DNA of 64,000 bases from Lachnospira sp. (GTDB lineage: Bacteria > Bacillota > Clostridia > Lachnospirales > Lachnospiraceae), in contig JAGATQ010000022.1 of NCBI GenBank assembly GCA_017621205.1, positions 86,274 to 150,273 of the forward strand, in the 5' to 3' direction. The notes beneath the pieces were generated by a model, which was not told where the DNA came from, did no database searches, and saw only the letters and a list, made by a program, of their open reading frames with translations. Shown one piece after another: positions 1 through 9,192 of the stretch (the stretch's first letter is position 1; every line of letters starts with the position of its first letter). The position numbers were made by a program, and so were the translations under genes.

Positions 1-2956
1 TAACACCCTCACCCTCATCCTCTCTCTTAGGAGAAAGCTCGATATTCTCATTATCTTCTCTTCCCGCATGAATTTCAAGTGGTGTCTGTGCTTCCTGTTC
101 CATTTCCACACTTGAGGCGTCCTGTTCTGGGGATTGCTCTTCTGCCTTAGCAGATTCTGACTGATTCGCATCCTCTGTCATCGCCTCTTCTGCTAACTCT
201 GGTTCATTCACCTGCTCAGCTACAGTCTCTGGTTCTGTTGCCTGTGCAACCTCTGGCTCTGCTGATTTCTCCTCTTCCTTCACAGCATTAGGATCAATCA
301 AAGCACCATTATCATCAATTGCCAAACCAAGTCGTTCCAACACTTCTGGTGATATTGTCTTCCGCTTCCAATCCGGCATAGATTTAATCTTGCGCCGCTC
401 CTGCTCATCCAGCACTTCCTGCTGTTTTCTCTTCTTCTCTTCCTTAGCAGCCCGCTCTGCTTCAACCTTAGCACGAATCGCAGCAATTGCATCATCATAT
501 TCCCGCTCTTGCTTACTCTTAACATTGTTTACAGATTGTTTCAGCTTAGCCTGTTCTTCCCTCTGCGCCTTCAGAGCCGCCTCCTCTTTCGCTCTTGCTT
601 CAGCAGCCAGACGCTCCTGTTCCTTACGTTCCTCTTCTTCCCGCTTGCGTCTCTCCTCTTCCTTACGCTTCTGCTCCTCTGCCGCAGCAGCAGCATCTTT
701 CTGAGCCCGCTCTGCCGCTAATTTACGCGCCTGTTCTTCTTCTCTTGCACGCTCCTCAGCCTCCTTGGCCCTGCGTTCCTGTGCACGTTTTGCATCCTCC
801 TCTGCCTGTAACCGGGCTGCCTCCTGTGCCTTAGCAAGCTCCTGTGCACGTTTTGCATCCTCCTCTGCTTTTTGAGCTGCTTCCGCCTCTGCACGTTTCG
901 CATCTTCTGCTGCCTGTCGAGCTGCCTGCTGCTCTGCCTCCTGCTGAGCTGCTGCATTCATTGCCTCTTGCTCCTTTGCAGCCTTAGCCCTCGCCTTGGC
1001 AGCCGCCTCTCTCTCTGCCTGCTTCGCATCATATTGTGCCATAAACTCTCTTTCTTCTTTGGAAAGTATCGCACCACCGGCAGCGCCACGCATTCCGCCG
1101 CCGCCCGCAAAGCTGCTGCGGTTTGGGCCTCCGCCATATCCACCGCCGCCGGCTCCACCTGCTAATTTTAATGATAATTTTGGTTTATTTTCATCTGCCA
1201 TATCTAACGCTTCCTTCTCTAAATCATCTTCATTAAAATCGCTATCCTCTTCTGGTATCTCAACATCTTCTTCTGACTCATCCAAATCAAGAAACTCAAT
1301 ACCCTCTTCCGATTCTTCCTCCGGCTCCTCCTGTTCCGTATTGGAAGCAATCTCCTCTTCAGGACTCTCCTCTTCCTCATCTAAGCCCAAATCAAGTAGT
1401 TCAATTCCGTCCTCACCATCCATATCCATTATAAGGACATCGCCTTCATCATCTTCCTCTTCCTCAGAAGCTTCTTCCGAATCCTCCTCATTCATGGCAA
1501 TAGATTGTAATAAAGAAGAAATATCAAATTCCTCATCATCTTGCGGTTCTTCTTCCTCGATGTCCTCTTCCTCATCTAATCCTAAATCAAGCAGCTCAAT
1601 ATCATCATCAGAGTCCGGTTCTTCTGAAGTATCAATTGATTCCGGCTCTTGTGGCTTAACTGGTTCCGAAACCGGCTCTGGTTCTTGCGGCTTGGCTGTT
1701 TTTGAAACTGGCTCTGGCTCCTGCGGAGTATCTTTTGACACATCCGGAGCCTCCACCATCTCTTCGTCATCCTCTTCTTCTCCAACCAACTGTGCTGCCA
1801 ATGCTGCCGCAGCACTATCTACATCTTCATCCTCCGCTGCTTTCTTCTTTTGTGCTTCCTCTGCCTTACGCTGCTCTGCTTTGGCTATCCGCTCCAATGC
1901 TGCCTTTATATCATCAATTTCGCCAGAGGATTCCTCCTTCTCCTGTTGTCTTGCTGCAACAGTATCTTCCTCTAAAAGCCATGGATTACCATCATTGTTC
2001 TGAGCAGTGTCCCCATCATGCAGAAGCTCCCCTTGCTCACTATCTAAAGCAGAATCGCTGTCACTGCCAATCTCAACAATCTCAACCTCAACCTCTTCAT
2101 CCAAAGGATGGGCAATGGTATCCTTCACCTTGCCAAACGCTGATGAAACGGTCGACCTTACTGTGTCCGTTATCTGTGCAGCAACACTGATTGCATTGTC
2201 ATCATCGTCCTCTTCTACGATAATGGAATCATCACCGCCTACCGAATCCCCCTCAGGTGCACCAAATAGTTCGATATAATCCTTTCTAAGCTGTTCATTC
2301 TCCTGCTGTACCGACTGATATATCTTCCCTGTCGTCTCCTGTACTTCCTGCTTTGGATAACAGTTGAATGCCTTATCTACATTAATACTGCCCATCTTAA
2401 GCGGTTTCGCCCACTTTACATAAAGATTGGACTGGGCAAAGCTGTCCATAATCTTCTCACATTCCCGCAGACACTCCTCTTCCCTGCCTGCCTTACGATA
2501 CAAAAGTGCAAGCTCAAATGCCCAGACATCAACATATTCTTTATCACAAATCCCTTTCAGAATTTCAATCAATTCTTCATCTGGTGCCTGCAATGCCTTC
2601 TTCACATTGTACATCACCGTCTGGCTCTCAATTCCCTCCGTTGGAGCCACTGCCGTATAAATCTTATAATACTGCTTAGCCTTCGTAAAAAAACCCATCT
2701 TCAGATACAAACGAATGAGTTCGTCGATGATAGGACTTGATTTTGGCGCCAGAATATGTGCAGAAATCAAGGTCTTTCTAGCCTCGTCGTATTTTTTATT
2801 CTCCGCATAAACCTGTCCACACAGCCTCATAAATTGTGGGTTAAGCGATTTCTCAATATCAATCGACTTCAGTTCATTTAATGCGGTCTTAAAATCCTTC
2901 TTAGCAACTAATTCCTTGATCTTGTTCACGCTGGCCATATTCAAGTTGGTACTCAC
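1..2956 (-). CDS. Large TPR / acidic / coiled-coil protein, 3' end beyond window
   Basis: This is an open frame of about 985 codons that runs off the left edge, so the C-terminus is missing. Residues 1-210 form helical repeats typical of TPR (paired helices, motifs such as ALNELKSI and YLKMGFFTKAKQYYKIY). Residues about 220-590 are highly acidic with internal repeats (LDLGLDEEE twice, PQEPEPVS several times). A glycine patch (GGAGGGGYGGG) follows, then a long charged Ala/Glu/Lys/Arg-rich stretch expected to be a coiled coil or single alpha-helix, then another acidic tail. I prefer the GTG at 2956, because GGGGTG lies just upstream; an in-frame ATG at 2938 has no ribosome binding site. No signal peptide or membrane segment is visible. 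The function is not recognised; the layout suggests a cytoplasmic scaffold protein. Confidence 0.8.
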   Translation of the reverse strand, partial: MSTNLNMASVNKIKELVAKKDFKTALNELKSIDIEKSLNPQFMRLCGQVYAENKKYDEARKTLISAHILAPKSSPIIDELIRLYLKMGFFTKAKQYYKIYTAVAPTEGIESQTVMYNVKKALQAPDEELIEILKGICDKEYVDVWAFELALLYRKAGREEECLRECEKIMDSFAQSNLYVKWAKPLKMGSINVDKAFNCYPKQEVQETTGKIYQSVQQENEQLRKDYIELFGAPEGDSVGGDDSIIVEEDDDDNAISVAAQITDTVRSTVSSAFGKVKDTIAHPLDEEVEVEIVEIGSDSDSALDSEQGELLHDGDTAQNNDGNPWLLEEDTVAARQQEKEESSGEIDDIKAALERIAKAEQRKAEEAQKKKAAEDEDVDSAAAALAAQLVGEEEDDEEMVEAPDVSKDTPQEPEPVSKTAKPQEPEPVSEPVKPQEPESIDTSEEPDSDDDIELLDLGLDEEEDIEEEEPQDDEEFDISSLLQSIAMNEEDSEEASEEEEDDEGDVLIMDMDGEDGIELLDLGLDEEEESPEEEIASNTEQEEPEEESEEGIEFLDLDESEEDVEIPEEDSDFNEDDLEKEALDMADENKPKLSLKLAGGAGGGGYGGGPNRSSFAGGGGMRGAAGGAILSKEEREFMAQYDAKQAEREAAAKARAKAAKEQEAMNAAAQQEAEQQAARQAAEDAKRAEAEAAQKAEEDAKRAQELAKAQEAARLQAEEDAKRAQERRAKEAEERAREEEQARKLAAERAQKDAAAAAEEQKRKEEERRKREEEERKEQERLAAEARAKEEAALKAQREEQAKLKQSVNNVKSKQEREYDDAIAAIRAKVEAERAAKEEKKRKQQEVLDEQERRKIKSMPDWKRKTISPEVLERLGLAIDDNGALIDPNAVKEEEKSAEPEVAQATEPETVAEQVNEPELAEEAMTEDANQSESAKAEEQSPEQDASSVEMEQEAQTPLEIHAGREDNENIELSPKREDEGEGV

Positions 2957-3336
2957 TGTTATCACACCCCGTCTTCACAAGTACTTCAAGTATTGTATTC
3001 TCTTCTATCCCCCGATATTCCCCCGCAAAAACACATATAATATTACCTTATGGCAGAGTTCTACCAACATAAGAGATATTTATTGTATTATAACAAATTT
3101 TTGTGAAAATTGCACCTACAAGATGTAGTATTTTTCATTTTTTTATTCAATATATTACGAAATCATACTCTCAGGTTGTTAAAATAAGTATCAAACAGAA
3201 AAATAAGAAAAATCTGCCTTATTTATATACCTAATTTTAGTTAACTTTAAATCAGGTATAAACGTTTTGGCTCAAATCGATACTATCAATTATTATCTGC
3301 TAACTGACCCCGGCATTATGTTATAGGTTTGTTAAC
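2957..3336. other. AT-rich gap, nothing recognised
   Basis: This is 380 bases between the TPR gene and the terminator at 3337. I see no convincing ORF, tRNA or structured element. It must hold the promoter of the minus-strand TPR gene, but I could not pick one with confidence. Confidence 0.5.
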
Positions 3337-3371
3337 TCAAAAACCGTCCTGGCACTATCGCCAGAACGGTT
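3337..3371 (-). terminator. Intrinsic terminator of the long RNA candidate
   Basis: Bases 3342-3353 and 3360-3371 form a 12-base stem with one internal mismatch and a six-base loop. Read on the minus strand the stem is followed by TTTTTG. No protein gene ends here, so the natural client is the minus-strand transcript starting near 3886. Confidence 0.7.
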
Positions 3372-3886
3372 CTATAATCCATATCCAGTTGTTTTATTCA
3401 AACATCAGATTCTATCCAAAAATCACTCGCTTCCACACATACCATAACTCTTCAAAAAATACATTAATCATATTATAAATAACGAAAAAAATATATTATT
3501 AATGACTGATTGGCGAGCAACAAACGGGCACGACGATCTGCGGGTCTTTCACATATCTCCCATCGCTAAGGCAGAGGAGAATGTAAACCGAAATTTCTCC
3601 ATGCTCTTAAAGAACTGCCTTTTAACGTCTCCCTAGGGGGATTACACACCTTGTTTTTAAGTGGCTTGGCACCCTTATCTTTCTGATGCTGTATGCTACA
3701 TACATAACAAGCGGGTCTTTTACTTTATATATAAGGCAAATGTTGTGTGGAAACCTCATCCCAAGCATACTGTGTATCACACCCTAAATTATTCCATTGT
3801 GACAACGTTACCACCTTCCTTCCCTAATGAATGCGGAAATACTCTCCGCGGTCTAGCACACGTCTTATCGCTTCGATTCACTGACA
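3337..3886 (-). ncRNA. Candidate long structured non-coding RNA
   Basis: A near-perfect promoter (3892-3920) fires into a region with no credible minus-strand ORF, and an intrinsic terminator lies about 550 bases downstream. The stretch is rich in potential stems: GCGGA/TCCGC near 3835-3855, and a longer one in which AAGGCAG (about 3612-3618) pairs with CTGCCTT (about 3570-3576) around an inner GGAGAA/TTCTCC stem. The 3' end might instead lie near 3485, where a run of seven T follows. I looked for RNase P, tmRNA, 6S and SRP core motifs and did not recognise any. Size and setting resemble large ornate bacterial RNAs such as OLE or ROOL, but I cannot assign it to one. Confidence 0.5.
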
Positions 3887-3891
3887 TGTAT

Positions 3892-3920
3892 ATAATAGCA
3901 TGAGATTGCACTTTTGTCAA
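3892..3920 (-). promoter_or_regulatory. Strong sigma-A promoter for the RNA candidate
   Basis: On the minus strand the -35 is TTGACA (3915-3920), the spacer is exactly 17 bases and the -10 is TATTAT (3892-3897). It points away from jetC, which ends at 4038, into the non-coding region, with a start expected near 3886. Confidence 0.75.
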
Positions 3921-4037
3921 TACAATATTAAAAATAATCGGTAATTTTCTGTGTTTTTTTATCCTGCTTACAAATTGTCAGAAAATTATCAGGCAAACTC
4001 TGTCAATCACACACAGACATATAAAAAATTGTATTTC

Positions 4038-7000
4038 TTATATAAAATCAAAGCTATTTTGTGAAAACTGTATCCGTTTGTATTCCATCTCCGTTTTTTC
4101 TACCTGACTTCGGTAATCCACTACAACCGTCTGCTGTTTATCTCCTACAAGCTGCTGCCCGAGAATATAATTCACATCAAACCGTCCCGTAATAGCGGGC
4201 GTCACTCCACGGGCAGGTACAATGAGCTGTACATTATTGGTCTTGAGCATTTCAAAAATTGGTTCCCAGATATAGATGTCCTTGGCTGCTCCAAAGGGAT
4301 TATCGATAAAAATCACCTTGCCCAGCTTATTATTATCACTGTTGACCGAGTGGATATTGGCAATATAATTAATTACAGCTATCAAAAACTGGATATAAAT
4401 ACCTTGCGACTGTCCTGTCGAGCCTACTGCTTCCTCATAACGCAGATACCGGCTCTGTTCCTTGATACGCTCCCGCTTATAAAGCTGCAAACGGATTTTA
4501 TTCATATCTGTCACTACAACGGAAAACAGATTTTTTAAAGAAAGCTGATTCCTTATATAACGCATGCGTTCCTTTACCGTATCATAACTATCAATACTCT
4601 TTACCACCGTGTCAATATATTCTGCCATCTTCTGCGGCAGCCGCTCCTCTGGCTCATAAGGAATCTTCAGATCAATCATCTGTATCTGCTCACCGGATAA
4701 TGTAATGCTTGATAATTGCGGCAGACGGGCAAGCTCTGTTTTTACATCCTGACATCTTCTAATACATTGATTCTCAAAGCTTTGCTTAATGAGCTCCATA
4801 TCCTTAACGCCCTGTTCCACCCGCTCCTCTTCCAGATTGAGATAACCTACAATATCATCAAGACTGTTCAGCAGCTCCTCCATCCCGGACAGGCTTTCCG
4901 GCATAACAACATCCCTGTGAATTACCTCTGCCAGCTCATATGACTGAAGTTCCCGAAGTGTCGCTGCAGTTTGCTGCTTATACTGCTCTAATTCTTTGCG
5001 GGCCTTCTCCTCCTTCGCCATCGTCTGCCCAAATTGCTTCTGGCAATGCTTAAGCTGTTCTAAACTATAACCGGCAAGTTCCTTTCTTTTCACCTCCTCG
5101 TTCCACTGCAAATGATAAAGCTCCATCATTCGCTTAATATCCTTATAAAAATCAAGTTGTTTATTGTACTGCTTTTGTGCTTCGATAAATTGCGTGGTCA
5201 TTTCATCCCTTGCACTTAAAAGTCCGGAAAACACCTGCTGCTGCTCCGATAGTGTACGCTTCACCTCTTCCGGTGCAATGTCCAGTCGTTCATAATGGAT
5301 TCCCTGCTCCGAAAGCATACGCATTCCATGTTCAATCTGACCCTCACATTTACTCTTCTTCTTCTCTGCTTCTGACAGGGTAGCATTTTCCTGCTGATAC
5401 TGCTGTTCATAACGCATCTTTTCCTTATACAATTGATTCAGCTCTGCCTCGCCTGCCTTAAACAAAGAACCTGTCTCATACTCCTTCTCAAGCTTAGCAA
5501 TATCTGCACCACGGCGTCTTAAGCCCCGCATAAGCTGTTCCATATTCTGCTTCAAAGTCTGCACAAGCACCTGCTTATCTGCAACGGATACCATCCCCTT
5601 CTCGACAATCTCCCTCATGGACGTATATTCAATATCCAGCTGTGTCTCATTATAACCAAGGTCAAGCACCGGACGTTCCTTGTAGTAGGCGGCATATTCT
5701 TCCTCCCACTGTCTCTCACTCTTAGCAATGGTTTCCCTCTGTGCAGCAAGCATTTCCCGAATTTCTTTAAGCTCACGGTTCTTTTGCTCTAATTCCGCCT
5801 CAATTCTTAAAAGCGCATCGGCTGCCTCCTTTTGCTTTTCTTCAGCACGCTGCTTCTCCTTTCGACTATTTACACATTCCTCATAAAGCAGAGATATCTT
5901 GTCAAGCGACACCTGTTCAGCCGAACATTCCTTTACCTCCTGCTCAAGGCGTTCCTGCTCTTCTTTCAGCCGTACCTCATCGTCAAACAGGGCAAGCAAG
6001 GAGGCTTCTATCTCCTTTAACTGCTGGTCATAGACCGCAGCGTCCGTAACGTCAGAATAACTCTCATCTTCCTGTTTTAAAAGTTCCCGCTTTAGGTGCA
6101 CCTGTTCTGTAAAAAAGAGTTCATCCTCCTTCAAGACCTCTACCATGTCGGAAAGCTCCTTAAGCTCCCTTACAACAGCATCCTGCTCCTCCTTAAGCCT
6201 TAAAATCTCCTTTTCAAAACCCTTTTCCTCATAAATACCCTTACTGTCTCCATGCAAAAATGCCATTCCGGGAACAACAGGCAGCTCTGCCTGCAACAAA
6301 GCCCCTTCTGTGAAAAGTGGCACCATCACATCTTTGGCTAGGCTATGTATCTGTTCATCCTGCAAAATCGTGGCAAGTCGTTCCTTATCTGCTCCCTTGA
6401 GCAACAGCCCATATGGAGCATAGGGCATCCGTTCCAAAAGCTCTGTCTGCTCCTGCCTATCCATGGCTGATATTACATCTTGTACCAGCTCCGCCGGCAC
6501 TTCATGCCTTGTCTGCAAATAATCCCGAAGTTCCTCCAATATCATTGTATCAGCTACCAGCTCACCCTGCTCTAAGGCATGTATCCGCTTCGCCAAATGT
6601 TCCTTTTTAAAACGGCATTTCGCCATAGTGTCATACATCTGCCCTACACGTTCTTTAGAATGAGCCAACAGCCTGGTTAGTTCTTCAAGCGTTGGTGTCT
6701 CATGCTGTAAGGAATACTGGTAAGCCGCCGCTAATGCCTGCACCCGGCTAAGTCCATGCTCCAGGCCTGCCATATATCCCTGACCGTCGTTTTGTTCCCT
6801 CTGTGCCTGTTCCCTTTTTAATGTAAGCTCCTGTTGCCGCACAGAGAGCGAAAGCTTCTTCTCCTGAAGTGTTTGCTGCTGCTCTATAATATTTTGCAAG
6901 GTAAGCTCTGCCTTTTCCAAGCGCTTCTGCATAGCAGCTGCCGCCTTCCCCGCATCCTCTAACAGTAATAAATTTGTATTTTTTTTCTGCTTGGCAATCT

Positions 7001-8483
7001 GTTGCTCCTTAGTCTTTACTACAATGCTTAACCGTTCAAGGTTCGCCCTTTCTACCGCATCCTCACATTCCAAGCTTCTCTTTTCTTTCATCAAGGCCTT
7101 TAAGGCAACCTTTTGTTCATGTTCCTTTTTACTAAGCTCCTCTACCTTACTACGAGTCTCCTTAAGCCGTTGCTCCATCATACTCTTTTTTACAGATGCA
7201 TAGTCATAGAGACGCTCTACATAATCTCCGGAACCTTCCTTCGCCTTTTCAATAACTGCCTGCTGTTCCCCACATTGCTTTTGCAATCTGGCATATTCCA
7301 TATAATCACTAGCATTTTCCTTCGTGTTGATGTTGTTTTCCTGCTCCGTCAAAAGAATCTTAGCATTCTTAACCTTAAGCTCCGCTTCCTCCTGCTGCCG
7401 GCAGCATTTATCATATTGCTCCTCTAATAGCTGCACCTTTAGGCAGGCAATAACACGGTCAATTTCAATGCATTCCTGACCCTTACTCTCTATCGCACCT
7501 TTTTGTTTCTTCAGCGTCTGCTCGTCCGCAGCAATCTGCTCCCTAAGCATCGCATAGGCAGACATAAGCTCCGAAACAAGCTCCTCCTTCTCTATGTACA
7601 AGTCCTTTAATGCCGTTACTCTTCCGGATAACACACGCACCAATTCCTTTTGGTGGGCAAACCGGTTTATCTCACCCTTCTTTTTTGAAAGCTCCACCAG
7701 TTTATCCTTCATATCCAGCAATGTTTTTGCCATCTCTTCATTCAAATCCTCTTTATTCGTTTTATCACGAAACGATTTTTCAATGATTCCTTCGATTAAG
7801 AGATCCTCTACCACCTTGCGGGTAGTACGGTAATTTGTCTCAAAATAAGTGCGGACATGTCCCTCTGTTTTGTTAATTCCACGCACCATCTCCCACGCAC
7901 TCTCATATAGCCCGTAGTGACTGATAAACTGCAGGTATTCCCCCTTCCGCTCAAATACATACACCTTAAGATCTGCTACCGTTTTGTCAAGCTCCTTCAA
8001 ATAATTCTTCAGACCATTATATGTGATTCGCTCATTGTCCTTCACAAGCGGAAGATTTACAATATCATTCTCATTGTACGCACGATAAAATATGCAGTAA
8101 TTAAAATATTCTATTGCGGCAGTATCCTTATCTGGCTGCTCCTCATCCCCCATATCCTTCGCTTTTCTTGCACAAAATCCGGTAAGCATAAATCGGTAAT
8201 CCTCTTTAATATCACCCTCATCCAGATTCCACTCCACCAGGGAATGAATCGTGGTAGAGCCACCGCTTGTACGAAACAGTTTTTCGATTGGCTGCTTTTC
8301 ATCCAACGTACAATTCGGTATCAGATTCTGCAAAAGAAGCAGCATCAGTACACTCTTACCACCACCATTTGCCAAGTCATATATCGTATTTTTGCCATGC
8401 ATACGCATGACGAAATCATCATAGCACTGTGTACCAAAATTATATTTTACATTGTTGACACGAATGCGGTTCATCTGCGGCAT
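4038..8483 (-). CDS. jetC: JetC/MksB-like SMC ATPase of a condensin (Wadjet-type) complex
   Basis: This 1481-residue protein has SMC architecture: an N-terminal ATP-binding head, about 1,000 residues of Glu/Lys/Gln-rich coiled coil, and a C-terminal head half. The Walker A region near residues 38-46 reads LANGGGKS, lacking the usual first glycine. The ABC signature region near residue 1356 reads GSTGQSQG. The Walker B near 1391 reads VIFIDNPFG, with Asn where the catalytic Glu normally sits. In Wadjet/MksBEF systems this subunit dimerises and, with the kleisin and KITE subunits, extrudes DNA loops to trap small circular DNA. It is the last gene of the operon, one base after jetB. The family call rests on the three-gene context and head motifs; the exact Wadjet subtype (type III is my guess) is inference. 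Confidence 0.8.
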   Translation of the reverse strand: MPQMNRIRVNNVKYNFGTQCYDDFVMRMHGKNTIYDLANGGGKSVLMLLLLQNLIPNCTLDEKQPIEKLFRTSGGSTTIHSLVEWNLDEGDIKEDYRFMLTGFCARKAKDMGDEEQPDKDTAAIEYFNYCIFYRAYNENDIVNLPLVKDNERITYNGLKNYLKELDKTVADLKVYVFERKGEYLQFISHYGLYESAWEMVRGINKTEGHVRTYFETNYRTTRKVVEDLLIEGIIEKSFRDKTNKEDLNEEMAKTLLDMKDKLVELSKKKGEINRFAHQKELVRVLSGRVTALKDLYIEKEELVSELMSAYAMLREQIAADEQTLKKQKGAIESKGQECIEIDRVIACLKVQLLEEQYDKCCRQQEEAELKVKNAKILLTEQENNINTKENASDYMEYARLQKQCGEQQAVIEKAKEGSGDYVERLYDYASVKKSMMEQRLKETRSKVEELSKKEHEQKVALKALMKEKRSLECEDAVERANLERLSIVVKTKEQQIAKQKKNTNLLLLEDAGKAAAAMQKRLEKAELTLQNIIEQQQTLQEKKLSLSVRQQELTLKREQAQREQNDGQGYMAGLEHGLSRVQALAAAYQYSLQHETPTLEELTRLLAHSKERVGQMYDTMAKCRFKKEHLAKRIHALEQGELVADTMILEELRDYLQTRHEVPAELVQDVISAMDRQEQTELLERMPYAPYGLLLKGADKERLATILQDEQIHSLAKDVMVPLFTEGALLQAELPVVPGMAFLHGDSKGIYEEKGFEKEILRLKEEQDAVVRELKELSDMVEVLKEDELFFTEQVHLKRELLKQEDESYSDVTDAAVYDQQLKEIEASLLALFDDEVRLKEEQERLEQEVKECSAEQVSLDKISLLYEECVNSRKEKQRAEEKQKEAADALLRIEAELEQKNRELKEIREMLAAQRETIAKSERQWEEEYAAYYKERPVLDLGYNETQLDIEYTSMREIVEKGMVSVADKQVLVQTLKQNMEQLMRGLRRRGADIAKLEKEYETGSLFKAGEAELNQLYKEKMRYEQQYQQENATLSEAEKKKSKCEGQIEHGMRMLSEQGIHYERLDIAPEEVKRTLSEQQQVFSGLLSARDEMTTQFIEAQKQYNKQLDFYKDIKRMMELYHLQWNEEVKRKELAGYSLEQLKHCQKQFGQTMAKEEKARKELEQYKQQTAATLRELQSYELAEVIHRDVVMPESLSGMEELLNSLDDIVGYLNLEEERVEQGVKDMELIKQSFENQCIRRCQDVKTELARLPQLSSITLSGEQIQMIDLKIPYEPEERLPQKMAEYIDTVVKSIDSYDTVKERMRYIRNQLSLKNLFSVVVTDMNKIRLQLYKRERIKEQSRYLRYEEAVGSTGQSQGIYIQFLIAVINYIANIHSVNSDNNKLGKVIFIDNPFGAAKDIYIWEPIFEMLKTNNVQLIVPARGVTPAITGRFDVNYILGQQLVGDKQQTVVVDYRSQVEKTEMEYKRIQFSQNSFDFI

Positions 8484-8484
8484 A

Positions 8485-9192
8485 TTATGCTTCCTCCTTT
8501 AAAATCTCATAAAGACGTCCCCGATACTCTTCAAAATAATTCTCTGACAAGGCACGCAGGCGGTCCGTAGGGTAATAATGCTCCTGTGCTTCTAGCAAAA
8601 GCTTCTGCTCTATCATAAAGTTCAGCGTCAGTTTCGTCATACCCATACGCGAATTTCGTGCCGCCCGGACAACATCTGTTTCTTCTACATTGGACAGGGG
8701 CAGCTCATCCCATAGCAGGGCAATTGCCTTGAAGCTGTTCTCCTCTACCTCATCCTGCACCAGAACAGAAAGCTCGGCTGTTATTTTCCTTAAATGCTTT
8801 GTAACACGCTCTAATACTTCGGAAAGCTGAACACATTCTACAAACTGGTAGCTGCCTGTATCCGTATAAAAGCAGAGCAGCACCTGATACATAATAAAAT
8901 AAACGAGATACAATTCCTTATTATATCGAAGTCCCATCAACCGCTTTAATTCCTCATTGCTATAGCCAAATACCCGGTTGCCATCCCCTGCCGTCAAAAA
9001 CAGACTGTTATTGTACTCATAAAGCTGTAAATTCAGACGTCCGGTTATCATATTGACGATTTCATACACCTCAGGATTACTAGTATAGTCCTCATACAGG
9101 GTACGGTTCGCACCACCATCCCTGCGAATCTCCTCCCCCATCATCAGGCGGGCGTAGATATCCACCGCCTTTTCTAAATTCCGCTGCTCCAT
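8485..9192 (-). CDS. jetB: JetB/MksE-like (DUF6063-type) condensin subunit
   Basis: This 235-residue soluble protein has predicted helical and winged-helix character and no membrane segment. Its start overlaps the stop of jetA (TAATG) and it ends one base before jetC, so the three genes are almost certainly translated as one unit. By position and size it corresponds to the KITE (MksE) subunit that binds the kleisin. I recognise it as resembling DUF6063 proteins that sit between a JetA-family gene and an SMC-like ATPase in Clostridia. Sequence motifs alone would not prove the role; context carries the call. Confidence 0.7.
   Translation of the reverse strand: MEQRNLEKAVDIYARLMMGEEIRRDGGANRTLYEDYTSNPEVYEIVNMITGRLNLQLYEYNNSLFLTAGDGNRVFGYSNEELKRLMGLRYNKELYLVYFIMYQVLLCFYTDTGSYQFVECVQLSEVLERVTKHLRKITAELSVLVQDEVEENSFKAIALLWDELPLSNVEETDVVRAARNSRMGMTKLTLNFMIEQKLLLEAQEHYYPTDRLRALSENYFEEYRGRLYEILKEEA

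Noticed and set aside
996..2003. Plus-strand serine-rich ORF of 335 codons
   Set aside because: It is the shadow of the acidic repeats of the minus-strand TPR protein; it has no ribosome binding site and its Ser runs mirror Glu/Asp codons.
3337..3886. RNase P RNA, tmRNA or SRP RNA
   Set aside because: I saw no GAGGAAAGUCC core, no tag peptide with CCA end, and no SRP helix 8 loop. It remains an unassigned RNA candidate.
7917..8570. 217-codon plus-strand ORF
   Set aside because: It is antisense to jetC and jetB, with no family features and no ribosome binding site.
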